NCBI RefSeq assembly: GCF_030996345.1
Contig: NZ_CP118747.1
Span: 124,001 to 188,000, forward strand
Length of the DNA stretch: 64,000 nt
Direction of reading: 5' to 3'
From: Acidithiobacillus sp. AMEEHan
Lineage (GTDB): Bacteria > Pseudomonadota > Gammaproteobacteria > Acidithiobacillales > Acidithiobacillaceae
Below the pieces are notes generated by a model. It searched no databases, was not told the origin of the DNA, and saw nothing but the letters and a program-made list of their open reading frames with translations. A program made the position numbers and the translations under genes. Positions 19,649 through 28,195 of the stretch are shown one piece after another. Each line of letters starts with the position of its first letter. Position 1 is the stretch's first letter.

Positions 19649-21715
19649 CTATTCCATTTTCCGCTGATTGGCCCTCAGCCAAGTCTCCAACTCACTGCGG
19701 GGCATGGGCTTGGCAAATAAATAACCCTGTAAACGGTCCACCCCTGCTCCGCGCAGGGCCTCGGCCTGATCCAAGTTTTCCACGCCTTCAGCAACCACTT
19801 TCAGGTTCAGGGCACGGGCAATCGCGATGATGGCTTCGATCATACGCCAGATTTCTTCTTGAGAATCGAAATCGCGTACAAAACTTTGATCAATCTTGAG
19901 GGTATCGAACGACAAGCGATGGAGAGTACTCAGGGACGCGTATCCGGTACCAAAATCATCCAGCGCCAGATGAAAACCGGCCTTCCCCAAGCGCTGCAGG
20001 CAATCACCGGCGGTTTGTAGGTTGGTCACCGCTGTGGACTCGGTCACTTCCACGCAGAGATTGTGGGGACCGAGTCCATGCTGGCGCAGATGTCCGATGA
20101 GCTTTGCCGGCAATTGATCATCGAGAAGTCCCGGTGGGAAGTTGATGGCGACATAGGCATCCGCTGGCACTACATCACCTTGGATCCACTCGCGAATCAT
20201 CGGCAAGGAAGCATCGAGCATCTGCTCGGTCAACTTCCCGATCAATCCCGCCTCTTCCAGCAAAGGGATGAACTCGGCGGGAGAAACACGTTCGCCATCC
20301 TCGCGCTGCCAGCGGGCGAGAGCCTCGAAACCCACGAGCTGCCCATGGCCATGGACGATGGGCTGGAGCCAGGGTTGAAACGCACGATTTTTTACGGCAA
20401 GCGCCAATTCCGTACGCAGTTCTCGACGGCGTTTGCTGCGTTGCCGTAAGGCGTCATCGAAGCGATACAGGCCCAGTCCGAGTGCATCTGCTTCCTGCGC
20501 CGCCGCTTGGGCTGCCGCAAGGAGCACGTCTGCGGAAGGCACAAGTTCGCTCGGAGTCATCGTCGCGACGCCCGCCACCGCGGTACACGGTGGAAAGTAC
20601 GGGGACCCGGCATTGACGATCGCTATGGCCCGGCGCGCCAAGTTCTCGCCAGAGACCGCCCCACCCTGCTCGGGCTGGGGTAAAAGCAGCAGGTGTTCCA
20701 ACTGCTCTCCACTGCCGACCAGGCAACTCGGCAATTCCTGCGCGAGCGCTCTGCCCAGCGCAGCAACCGCGGCGCGGCGCCCTTCGTTTTTGTCCAAAAA
20801 ATTTTCAAGGTTGGTGAGCTGCAGCAAGATGAGAGTCTGCTCGCTCTGTCCCACTGCCCCTGCCAGCACCGCCCGGCGCGCCAGCTCGTCCGTGAGATAC
20901 AGGAGATTCGGCAAGCCGGTAAGCCGGTTGGTGTAACGCAGGTGACTGATGTGGGTATGCGTGCCAGCGCAATACGAACACGATCCATCGTCAGACCGCA
21001 GAGCGGCGCCGCGGGTGAGCACCCAGCGGTACCGGTCATCGTCGCCAAGCATTCGGTACTCGCAGTGGAAGTCGGTCTGTCCGGGCGTATGCAGAAACCG
21101 CACCAATTCCGCCTCTACCCGTGGGCGATCGTCCGGGTGAATACGTTGCAGCCACTCCGCGCTGGGATCCGTACGCGCGATAGATGCACCGCCGAGCAGT
21201 TCGCTCCAGCGCGCCGAATGCTCCATAAGATCGTCCGGCACGAACCACTCCCAGATGCCATCATTGGCTCCGGCCAAAATCAGCTCTTGGCGGACCCGTG
21301 CTTGCTGCAATTTCTGGTGGGAATGGCTGAGGCTCAAACAGGACCGAAGGCGGGCACGTAAGGTAGTAAAGTCGATGGGCTTACTGACATAGTCGTTGGC
21401 GCCCAGGGCGAACGCTTCGGCGAGATGGTCCTCTTCATCAAACGCTGTCACCATGAGGACCGGCAGGACATTGGCCGTATGCGTGCTGCGGATCCGCGCC
21501 AGGACCTCGAGCCCCGTCAGCCCCGGCAGACCGATGTCCAGCAGGATAGCTGCCGCTTGTTGTTTCTCCAGCCAAGTCAGGGCGGCTATACCGTCTGCCA
21601 CCCCCTGCGCTTCCCAGCCCTCACGGGAAAGCCTGCGCAGCAAAAGGGCACGGCTGGCGGAGTCATCCTCGACGACCAGAATGGGTGCCGGCAGGGAAAT
21701 CGATTCAAAAGTCAC
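19649..21715 (-). CDS. receiver-PAS-GGDEF(degenerate)-EAL protein, c-di-GMP phosphodiesterase
   Basis: A 688-residue cytosolic regulator. Residues about 10-130 form a receiver (ILVVEDD, LLDIGLPG, SKPID). About 145-255 form a PAS/PAC domain (GIWEWF). About 270-425 is GGDEF-like but lacks the GGDEF motif (SGEQL in its place), so it should not make c-di-GMP. About 435-685 is an EAL domain with FEALARW, LDDFGTGYASL and DQSFVRDF intact, so it probably hydrolyses c-di-GMP. It is co-translated with the upstream solo receiver (4-nt overlap). The receiver suggests control by the kinase of the same operon. Confidence 0.92.
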   Translation of the reverse strand: MTFESISLPAPILVVEDDSASRALLLRRLSREGWEAQGVADGIAALTWLEKQQAAAILLDIGLPGLTGLEVLARIRSTHTANVLPVLMVTAFDEEDHLAEAFALGANDYVSKPIDFTTLRARLRSCLSLSHSHQKLQQARVRQELILAGANDGIWEWFVPDDLMEHSARWSELLGGASIARTDPSAEWLQRIHPDDRPRVEAELVRFLHTPGQTDFHCEYRMLGDDDRYRWVLTRGAALRSDDGSCSYCAGTHTHISHLRYTNRLTGLPNLLYLTDELARRAVLAGAVGQSEQTLILLQLTNLENFLDKNEGRRAAVAALGRALAQELPSCLVGSGEQLEHLLLLPQPEQGGAVSGENLARRAIAIVNAGSPYFPPCTAVAGVATMTPSELVPSADVLLAAAQAAAQEADALGLGLYRFDDALRQRSKRRRELRTELALAVKNRAFQPWLQPIVHGHGQLVGFEALARWQREDGERVSPAEFIPLLEEAGLIGKLTEQMLDASLPMIREWIQGDVVPADAYVAINFPPGLLDDQLPAKLIGHLRQHGLGPHNLCVEVTESTAVTNLQTAGDCLQRLGKAGFHLALDDFGTGYASLSTLHRLSFDTLKIDQSFVRDFDSQEEIWRMIEAIIAIARALNLKVVAEGVENLDQAEALRGAGVDRLQGYLFAKPMPRSELETWLRANQRKME

Positions 21716-22068
21716 GACGTTACCAATTCCTTGATGGACTCCAGTAGCTGCTCAAAATCTATGGGTTTGCTCAGGTAGGCCTGAGCCCCCAAAGTCAGCG
21801 CCCTCTCCCGTTCACCGCCCAGGGAATGGGCGCTCAGTACGATGATCGGCACCTTTTGATCAGCCTCGCGAATGCGTTCGATGGCCTCCCAGCCATTCAT
21901 CTCGGGCATGGCAAGATCCATCAGGATGATCTGCGGGCCATGCGCCTTGACTGCCTGCACGGCGATGTGGCCATTTTCGGCCTCGATGACCGTAAATCCC
22001 CGGCGCTGCAAGCGACGGCTGAGCATATCGCGATTTCGTGCGTCATCCTCAGCGAGAAGCAGATTCAT
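21712..22068 (-). CDS. single-domain response regulator
   Basis: A 118-residue receiver without output domain: LLLAEDD for the acidic pocket, ILMDLAMPEMNG with the phospho-Asp, and YLSKPIDF with the Lys. A longer upstream reading frame exists, but the ATG at 22068 has GGAGAGG before it and overlaps the histidine kinase stop by 4 bases. It probably relays phosphate from that kinase, CheY- or Spo0F-like. It overlaps the next gene by 4 bases too. Confidence 0.92.
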   Translation of the reverse strand: MNLLLAEDDARNRDMLSRRLQRRGFTVIEAENGHIAVQAVKAHGPQIILMDLAMPEMNGWEAIERIREADQKVPIIVLSAHSLGGERERALTLGAQAYLSKPIDFEQLLESIKELVTS

Positions 22069-23405
22069 CGTCCCTCTCCTCCGGCTGTCGACGAGAGCGG
22101 CAGAAAAAGATGGAAGGAGGAACCGATCCCCAGATGGCTCTCCACCTCGATACGTCCCCCGAGCAATTCGATCAATTGACGGGTAAGAGCCAGACCAAGC
22201 CCGGTGCCGCCAAAGCGACGGTCGATGTCGTCCTCGGCCTGCACAAAGGCATCGAAGATACGATTCATTGCCTCGGGGCTGATACCAATACCCGTGTCCG
22301 AAACTGTCCATCGGACGTCGTCGTAAACCCGTTGCACGCGCAAAGTGACGACGCCATCGCGAGTAAACTTTGCTGCATTGCCGATCAGATTGAGGAGACA
22401 TTGGCGCAGTTTGCCGCTATCGGTGTCCAATATGGGGAGTTGCGCATCCAGCTCCAGCGCAAAGCGATTGCCATTGCCTTCCACCAGCGGCCGCGCAACA
22501 TTGCCCACCGCGCGCGCCAACTCGGCGGGGTGGACGGGTTCTCTATGTACCCGTGTCTGGCCAGCCTCGATCCGGCTCATATCCAGGACGTCATTGATCA
22601 GCCCCAGCAGATGCCGGCCGGCATCGCGGATTGCCTGGAGATCGCTGCGACTGTTTTCGGCTGCTACGCCATCATCGAGCTCCTCGAGGATCAGCTCACT
22701 GTAGCCGATAATGGCATTGAGGGGGGTGCGTAGTTCGTGGCTCATGCCGGCAAGAAAACGACTCTTGGCCAACGATGCCGCCTCGGCGGCCTGACGGCGC
22801 TCTTCCAGAGTTCTTTCTTGCGCCCGTTGCTCGCGAATGTCGCGTAACAAACCGACAAAACGGCGTTGCTCGTGGACACAAATTTCAGCGACGGCAAGAT
22901 GCACGGGTATCCGAGTCCCATCACGCCGACGAACCTCAACCTCTCGTCCGACGCCAATGACGCGTCTCTCACCGCTTTGCAGGTAGCGAAGCAGATAGTT
23001 ATCGTGCTCATGAGCGTAAGGCTCCGGCATGAAAACCTTGATGTTGCAACCCAGGAGGCTATCGTCTGTGGCCAGCAATTGCCTGGCCGCAGGATTGGCT
23101 TCCAGAATGGTACCGTGGGCATCGATCACGATCAGTCCATCGAGCAGAGTGTCCCAAGTTGCCTTGAGCAAAGCAGAGCGCTCAGCCACGCGCTGATCGA
23201 GATCACGGACATTGGCCTGTTCGCGATCGAGAAGCCGGGCTACGGAATCCAGCAGAAAATTGATCAGCAGCACCAGTTGTTCGATATCAGGATCGGCAAC
23301 TTGCGCGCGGACAGTGAAATCCACCCGACCGTCCACGGCCAGACAAAGCTGATTACTGATTTCGTGTAGCGCTTGGCGCAACGGATCTGGGTCACCAATC
23401 TTCAA
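22065..23405 (-). CDS. PAS-domain sensor histidine kinase, cytosolic
   Basis: A 446-residue kinase with no membrane segment. An N-terminal region of about 75 residues is followed by a PAS domain (LDGLIVIDAHGTILEANPAA), a dimerisation domain with phospho-acceptor His223 (AGMSHELRTPLNAIIGYSEL), and a catalytic domain with N box NLIGNAAKF, DTGIGIS and GGTGLGLAL. It is encoded between the H-NOX-like protein and a receiver, with 4-nt overlaps on both sides. In other bacteria H-NOX proteins inhibit the partner kinase on NO binding, so this is its likely partner (inference). Confidence 0.93.
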   Translation of the reverse strand: MKIGDPDPLRQALHEISNQLCLAVDGRVDFTVRAQVADPDIEQLVLLINFLLDSVARLLDREQANVRDLDQRVAERSALLKATWDTLLDGLIVIDAHGTILEANPAARQLLATDDSLLGCNIKVFMPEPYAHEHDNYLLRYLQSGERRVIGVGREVEVRRRDGTRIPVHLAVAEICVHEQRRFVGLLRDIREQRAQERTLEERRQAAEAASLAKSRFLAGMSHELRTPLNAIIGYSELILEELDDGVAAENSRSDLQAIRDAGRHLLGLINDVLDMSRIEAGQTRVHREPVHPAELARAVGNVARPLVEGNGNRFALELDAQLPILDTDSGKLRQCLLNLIGNAAKFTRDGVVTLRVQRVYDDVRWTVSDTGIGISPEAMNRIFDAFVQAEDDIDRRFGGTGLGLALTRQLIELLGGRIEVESHLGIGSSFHLFLPLSSTAGGEGR

Positions 23406-23974
23406 TGGGAGTCATCCTTGGCGCTGAACTGCAGCTGAAACGCACACTCGGTATCACCGCGCTTCCGACATTGGAGAACGTCGATCTGCACCTGCTGTCC
23501 ATAGTGTTTGCCAAACTCCTCGGCCAAGGCGATGTACAGGCCGCAATAGCGGTTGGGAGAACGATAAAAAACGAGCAATTTTCCTTCCGGACCTTCCTCC
23601 ACGGCAAACTTGTCGTTGACCGCATCGCGTTTTGCCGTATCGCGCAGGCCCGAGGCTAGCATGTTGTGGATCGCTGGCTGACGTGCCAGGAACTCGCGAG
23701 CATCGGCCGATACTTGGAAAAAAGTTGGGAAGCGGGTGAAGGTTTCCGCGAGAAAAAACCGCGCGTAGATACGAAATGCCTCGTCCTGATCCACGCCCAG
23801 CACGAGGCAGGCATTTTTCAGGAGCTCGTTGACTTCCTCGTTATCGTAATCGGTATCGAGGCGATATTGGAAATCCGGCGCGAGTCCGGTGCGTCGTTTG
23901 ACCTCCGCCAGCGCCTCGTCACCACCCACCTGCTGGACCATATCCAACAGCACTTTCTGAATCAGGCCAATCAT
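23402..23974 (-). CDS. H-NOX-like (haem NO/O2-binding, HNOB) sensor protein
   Basis: A 190-residue protein with the layout of bacterial H-NOX domains: start MIGLIQKVLLDMVQ, helical first half, and His103 at the expected position of the proximal haem ligand (QPAIHNML). The propionate-binding signature is altered: H-NOX has Y-x-S-x-R, here Y137-R-S139-P-N141-R142, with the Arg one place later. Its last third ends KRGDTECAFQLQF, a tail also seen in V4R-type domains. Sits between the GGDEF protein and the kinase with 4-nt overlaps. Haem binding is inferred, not proven. Confidence 0.72.
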   Translation of the reverse strand: MIGLIQKVLLDMVQQVGGDEALAEVKRRTGLAPDFQYRLDTDYDNEEVNELLKNACLVLGVDQDEAFRIYARFFLAETFTRFPTFFQVSADAREFLARQPAIHNMLASGLRDTAKRDAVNDKFAVEEGPEGKLLVFYRSPNRYCGLYIALAEEFGKHYGQQVQIDVLQCRKRGDTECAFQLQFSAKDDSH

Positions 23975-25842
23975 GCGCTGCCACCTGTGCCGTGCAGAAT
24001 GATGCGATTGCGTCCATCGCGCTTGGCCTGCAGCAAGGCTTGGTCGGCCGCCCGCAGCAGATCATCCGGGCTGGACATCTCTGGTGTACGTTCGGCAACA
24101 CCGCCGCTGAGGGTGATGGATGGGAAGTCGCCGGCCAATTTCTCTACCGCCCTGCGGAGCCGCTCGCCAAGCTGCGCGGCCTCCTCTGCGCTGCTATTGC
24201 TGCACACGACCACGAACTCCTCACCCCCCCAGCGTGCCACTCGGTCACTGCTGCGGACGTGATCTTTCAAGATCTTTGCCAGGGCTCGTAACGCACGGTC
24301 GCCGGTGTCGTGACCATGTTCATCATTGACCTGCTTGAAGTGATCGACATCGAGCATGACGACAGCCAGACGGGAAGCATAGCGCCGGGAGCTTTCCCAG
24401 GCTTCCTCGAGATACTGGTCGATACTACGACGGTTGCTCAGGCCGGTCAGGTCGTCCTGCGCGGCGGCCTGTCGCAGCGCCTCATTCAACAGAAGGAGTT
24501 CGCGCTGACTTTCACGAACTTGGTATTGTGCCTCTTCGAGCGATTGGGTGAGTTCGACGGCATCGCGCGCATTTTTGAGTTTGGCCAGTAGCAAGTTCCG
24601 GGAAACCGGCTTTTCCAGAAAGTCGTTGGCACCAGCATCCAAGGCCTGTACCGTGTGTTCACCATTCATGACGGCAGAAAGTACCAGCAGATATACCCGT
24701 CCGCCAAACTGTTTGCGCAGACACTGGCAGAGGCCCGCGCCATCCATGCCCGGTAGTACCCAGTCGAGAATCAGAATCCGGGGCAGGAATTGCTGAATGA
24801 GCTCCATCGCCGATTCCGCATCGCTGGCTTCCAGCACTTCATATCCGGCGGGCTCCAGCATGCGCCGAAGCAGCGTGCGGCTGGCAACGTCGTCGTCGAC
24901 GACCAACACCCGGACCGCGCGGCCGGCACCGCTGGCGCGCCCCACCAAGGGCATTGCTTCGGGATGACTAAGCTGCTGCAGTCGGCTGCGCACATCGGCT
25001 GGTGGATCGATCTCGAAAAGATCGGCGAGATCTTGCCACTCACCTTCGATCTCCGTGCGGATCCGGTCCATCAGGTCATTGTGCGGTCCGAATTTGGCGA
25101 GCAGCCGCTCTGGCGGCGGGGCATTCTCCGCACAACTGCCGTCAGCGTAGCCGCCAAACCAACGTGCGATATTCAGCATCGCCCGCAGCTCCTGACTCCG
25201 AAGCGTATGACTGCCGGCATCGGCGTCGTCGGAACTCACGGCCTCTGCCATGAAGCCGGGAAGCCCCCAACGCGTCAGCAGTGCGGCGCTGAGCTGTCGG
25301 TGATCAAAGCCAAACTCGGCCTGTTCCTTTTCCAGCCGCTCTACCAGATCGCTGCTGCTTTCCAGAATACGGCCATAGGGCTCGTGGACGGCACAGGCCA
25401 GAATCAGGGCACCGATGTCGGCCAGCAACCCGACAGTGAAGAGCTCGGTGGGCGACCAGGCACCAATTGCCTTGGCGAGCGCCTGCAAGGCCGTTGCGCG
25501 TATGAGGGCGGCACTCCAGTAACGGGGCAAATCGAAGAAACGGGAGAGGGCCGGTCGCTGCTCCGTCAGAGAAAGACCAATCGCCAGCCGAGCAAGCACC
25601 GCCAAGCCAATGCGCATGACCGCATCTTCGATGGCGACCACTGGACGCAAACCCCGGTAGAGCGCCGAGTTCGCGAGCTGCACAGCCTTGGCGGCAAGGA
25701 TGGGATCTCGCCGCACCCTTTCGGCAATGTCGCGTACGGATACCTCCGGCCGATCAAGCATCTCGAGCAGCTCCAAGGCCAAGCGGGGCGGCGAGGGGCA
25801 GTCGCAATCATCCAGATAGCGCAAAAAATCATCCATGGTCAT
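23971..25842 (-). CDS. HDOD-receiver-GGDEF protein, probable diguanylate cyclase
   Basis: A 623-residue protein. Residues about 10-230 are an HDOD domain (RDPILAAKAVQLANSA). About 312-430 form a receiver (VLVVDDD, ILDWVLPGMDG, LEKPVS). A coiled-coil linker leads to a GGDEF domain (DDLTGLSNRRS, DVDHFKQVND, RWGGEEFVVV) with intact GGEEF, so it should make c-di-GMP. It may oppose the EAL protein of the same operon. HDOD domains act as adaptors in signalling, without known enzyme activity. ATG 25842 or 25836; GAGGGTG lies upstream. Confidence 0.92.
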   Translation of the reverse strand: MTMDDFLRYLDDCDCPSPPRLALELLEMLDRPEVSVRDIAERVRRDPILAAKAVQLANSALYRGLRPVVAIEDAVMRIGLAVLARLAIGLSLTEQRPALSRFFDLPRYWSAALIRATALQALAKAIGAWSPTELFTVGLLADIGALILACAVHEPYGRILESSSDLVERLEKEQAEFGFDHRQLSAALLTRWGLPGFMAEAVSSDDADAGSHTLRSQELRAMLNIARWFGGYADGSCAENAPPPERLLAKFGPHNDLMDRIRTEIEGEWQDLADLFEIDPPADVRSRLQQLSHPEAMPLVGRASGAGRAVRVLVVDDDVASRTLLRRMLEPAGYEVLEASDAESAMELIQQFLPRILILDWVLPGMDGAGLCQCLRKQFGGRVYLLVLSAVMNGEHTVQALDAGANDFLEKPVSRNLLLAKLKNARDAVELTQSLEEAQYQVRESQRELLLLNEALRQAAAQDDLTGLSNRRSIDQYLEEAWESSRRYASRLAVVMLDVDHFKQVNDEHGHDTGDRALRALAKILKDHVRSSDRVARWGGEEFVVVCSNSSAEEAAQLGERLRRAVEKLAGDFPSITLSGGVAERTPEMSSPDDLLRAADQALLQAKRDGRNRIILHGTGGSA

Positions 25843-25935
25843 GGCTGGGCCGCACCCTCACTGTAGAGAAACCGCCGAATCATGCGTATCTTGGAAACGC
25901 ATTTCCATCCTGACAACTTGCAACTCCCCATTCGT

Positions 25936-26385
25936 TCACCAGCTTTCGGAGCAGGTCACGCCGTTTTCGTGATACTCCGAACGCAAGTGCAGGGTCACGA
26001 TTTTCCGACCCGTGACGGATTCCACGACCCCGTCGATGAGGCCAAAGCCAAAATGGCAGAGGGCGTGGTTGCCGGCAGGAATTCCCTGCTCGCGCAAGGT
26101 GAGCCCGATCTTGCAACCCACAAGCTCTGCTTGGCCATCCAGCAGACAGACTCCTTCCATGAATTCCTTGTTACGGAAGAAGTCGGACACCAGGGCCCGT
26201 GCCTCCTCGACGCTTTTACCGGCATGGCCTTCTCCAATTTTTTTGCCCAGTTGTCTGCCGGCAAAACGAAAGACGCTGACGGCGCCCTTATCGCCGATCA
26301 GCACGCCCACCTGATTGGCAATGCTGTAGAGGAGCTCGACCACGTCCTTGGTATCCATCGCACATTGCTTGACCTGCTCTGTCAT
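25936..26385 (-). CDS. V4R-like small-molecule-binding protein
   Basis: A 149-residue soluble protein. The second half (CHFGFGLIDGVVESVTGRKI then HENGVTC) has the conserved Cys-Gly-Gly-Cys layout of V4R domains, which bind small ligands or metal centres in sensors. ATG 26385 is chosen because GGGAGA lies just upstream; the frame opens 12 codons earlier. It lies 45 bases after the larger V4R-like gene and 93 before the HDOD-GGDEF gene. Family assignment is by pattern only; ligand unknown. Confidence 0.5.
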   Translation of the reverse strand: MTEQVKQCAMDTKDVVELLYSIANQVGVLIGDKGAVSVFRFAGRQLGKKIGEGHAGKSVEEARALVSDFFRNKEFMEGVCLLDGQAELVGCKIGLTLREQGIPAGNHALCHFGFGLIDGVVESVTGRKIVTLHLRSEYHENGVTCSESW

Positions 26386-26430
26386 CAAATGTCTCCCGCA
26401 ATCCGTTCCAGGACTCAACAACCCCCAAAA

Positions 26431-27777
26431 TCACAAACAATTCCGTTCTACAACCACTTCGGAATATGCGTCTCCTTGGGCAACACAACGGGTCTGTCGG
26501 CCCCAGAATCCCCCTTTGCTGCGGTTCACCTGATAATAGAAGTCCAGGGTGAGATCCGGTTTGGTGGTAATATCCGCCGTATAGAGCAGATTCATCAGCG
26601 AGGCGCCGATTCCGGTCATCAAATAATCGATGGGGTGGTCGGAGTAACTGCCGTAGATGCGCAGATAGCCGAGTGATTCATAGGGATACCAGGCGCGCAA
26701 CACCAGCCGTTCATTGGGGATGATCTCGGCAATACGCCAGATTCCCCAACCCAGGGCATTGATGCAGGCGATGATCCCTGCCAGCCAATCCTCTTTGCTA
26801 TGCAGCTGGGGGACAACGAGCTGGTACCAGGGATCGGAGCGCATGATCCCCCCCATCGTGTTGAAGCCGCAGATATGTCCTGCTTCGATCAGCAGGGTTT
26901 GCGCCAAGGCCTTGCCCTGTAGGTGGCAAAACTTGTCTTTGTAGTAAAACAGGGCGGGATACTCATACCAGAGCATCTCCCCCAGGTATTTGTGGGTGGA
27001 CAAGGCCTGCGCCAATGCTTCCTCGAAGCGAAAGGAGACCAGGTTGTAGTAGTCGGCATAGTGCCGGGTCAGGTAGACACCGAAGGCCGGGATCAGGCCG
27101 TTTTCGTCACCGGACAGAGGGAGTGTTCCCACGGCGCCGATGATGGCGTCCTCGTCTACATGGAGACTCTGCGTGCGCGGCGATATCTGCGCGGCCCCTT
27201 CTGGTAGAATCGGCTGCGAGATGGCCGGGGTCCGGAGCGGAAAATCTCCTTCGAGACGGGGGATGATCCGGAAAACCGTGGCATCGCCGCCTTTGGAAAT
27301 GGGTTCAGGGCTGGTCTGAATGGCTCCCTGCAGGGGACGCTCCTGGATGGCGGAAAGGCTGCCTACGGCAAAACCCAGGTCAAAATATTCGCCAGGACTG
27401 CGACGCACTCCATAGTTCAGGCGCAGGGCACTTCCATAGTGGGAGTGGGTCTCGCGGACATCCATCCATTCCCCTGTGCTCTGATCGACATGCGTGAAGT
27501 CCAGATTACCGAATCCACAGTAGCGGTAGAGCGTTTCTGCACAGGCAGTTCGCTCTTCCAGCCTCCATTCAGGATGCCTGGCAAAAATCCCTCGCAACTG
27601 GCGAAAGACGACTTCGGTAGCGGCGTCTTGCAGGATTGGCTCATGGGCAATGTAATGACAGTCTTCCACCACGAGCTGCAGAAAGCGGTTGTAGTGGTTG
27701 CAATGGAAGACCATCGGCTCTCCATCGAGAACCACCACCCCGCTGTGATCGTCGCGAACTGGTTGGCACGCGTACAT
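26431..27777 (-). CDS. large conserved protein with C-terminal V4R-like region
   Basis: A 448-residue soluble protein that I do not recognise as a named family. The N-terminal half is rich in His, Cys and aromatic residues (FHCNHYNRFLQLVVEDCHY, YRYCGFGNLDF). The C-terminal third (YLMTGIGASLMNLLYTADI then TRCVAQGDAYSEVVV) resembles a V4R domain like that of the next gene. The start is uncertain: ATG 27777 is used here, while an upstream frame to 27900 would overlap the Roadblock gene. Probably a sensor or metal/haem-binding member of this operon. Confidence 0.55.
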   Translation of the reverse strand: MYACQPVRDDHSGVVVLDGEPMVFHCNHYNRFLQLVVEDCHYIAHEPILQDAATEVVFRQLRGIFARHPEWRLEERTACAETLYRYCGFGNLDFTHVDQSTGEWMDVRETHSHYGSALRLNYGVRRSPGEYFDLGFAVGSLSAIQERPLQGAIQTSPEPISKGGDATVFRIIPRLEGDFPLRTPAISQPILPEGAAQISPRTQSLHVDEDAIIGAVGTLPLSGDENGLIPAFGVYLTRHYADYYNLVSFRFEEALAQALSTHKYLGEMLWYEYPALFYYKDKFCHLQGKALAQTLLIEAGHICGFNTMGGIMRSDPWYQLVVPQLHSKEDWLAGIIACINALGWGIWRIAEIIPNERLVLRAWYPYESLGYLRIYGSYSDHPIDYLMTGIGASLMNLLYTADITTKPDLTLDFYYQVNRSKGGFWGRQTRCVAQGDAYSEVVVERNCL

Positions 27778-27850
27778 AACAAGGGGACCCCTGGCATATC
27801 TGTGGACCAACGACTTAGATAGGCGAGATTTCGGGATCCTGCCGTTCGGC

Positions 27851-28195
27851 TCAGCCCTCCAGCGTCCTGATCTTTTGACCCAAACCTTGGACATCAGCAT
27901 CGGCGGGCAGCACGATCATCAGCAGGGTGTCAGCGCTCTGAGGAAGAAACAGGGCGGCATGATCCTGGCAGCGGATGATGATCTCCTGCGTTGCACATTC
28001 GGCAAGGCCGGAGCCAACATGTTCCGCCAGCCGCATTACCGCCGCTCCCGCCACGCCGATCAGCCGCTCGTCGGCCACTTTTTCCCCCGCGTAGTGCAGG
28101 ATGGCTCCATCACTGGAAATCACGGCAATACTGCGAACGCTCGCTACAGCAGCGTGGATCTTTGTCGACAGCTTTTGAAATCTCTCTGGATTCAC
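27851..28195 (-). CDS. Roadblock/LC7-domain protein
   Basis: A 114-residue Roadblock fold: IAVISSDGAILHYAGEKVAD and EIIIRCQDHAALFLPQ strands around helices. Bacterial Roadblock proteins usually modulate small GTPases (MglB) or act as scaffolds, but no GTPase is encoded nearby. It overlaps the ODP-like gene stop by 4 bases (ATGA). The position in a sensory operon suggests a scaffold or ligand-sensing role, which is inference. Confidence 0.78.
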   Translation of the reverse strand: MNPERFQKLSTKIHAAVASVRSIAVISSDGAILHYAGEKVADERLIGVAGAAVMRLAEHVGSGLAECATQEIIIRCQDHAALFLPQSADTLLMIVLPADADVQGLGQKIRTLEG

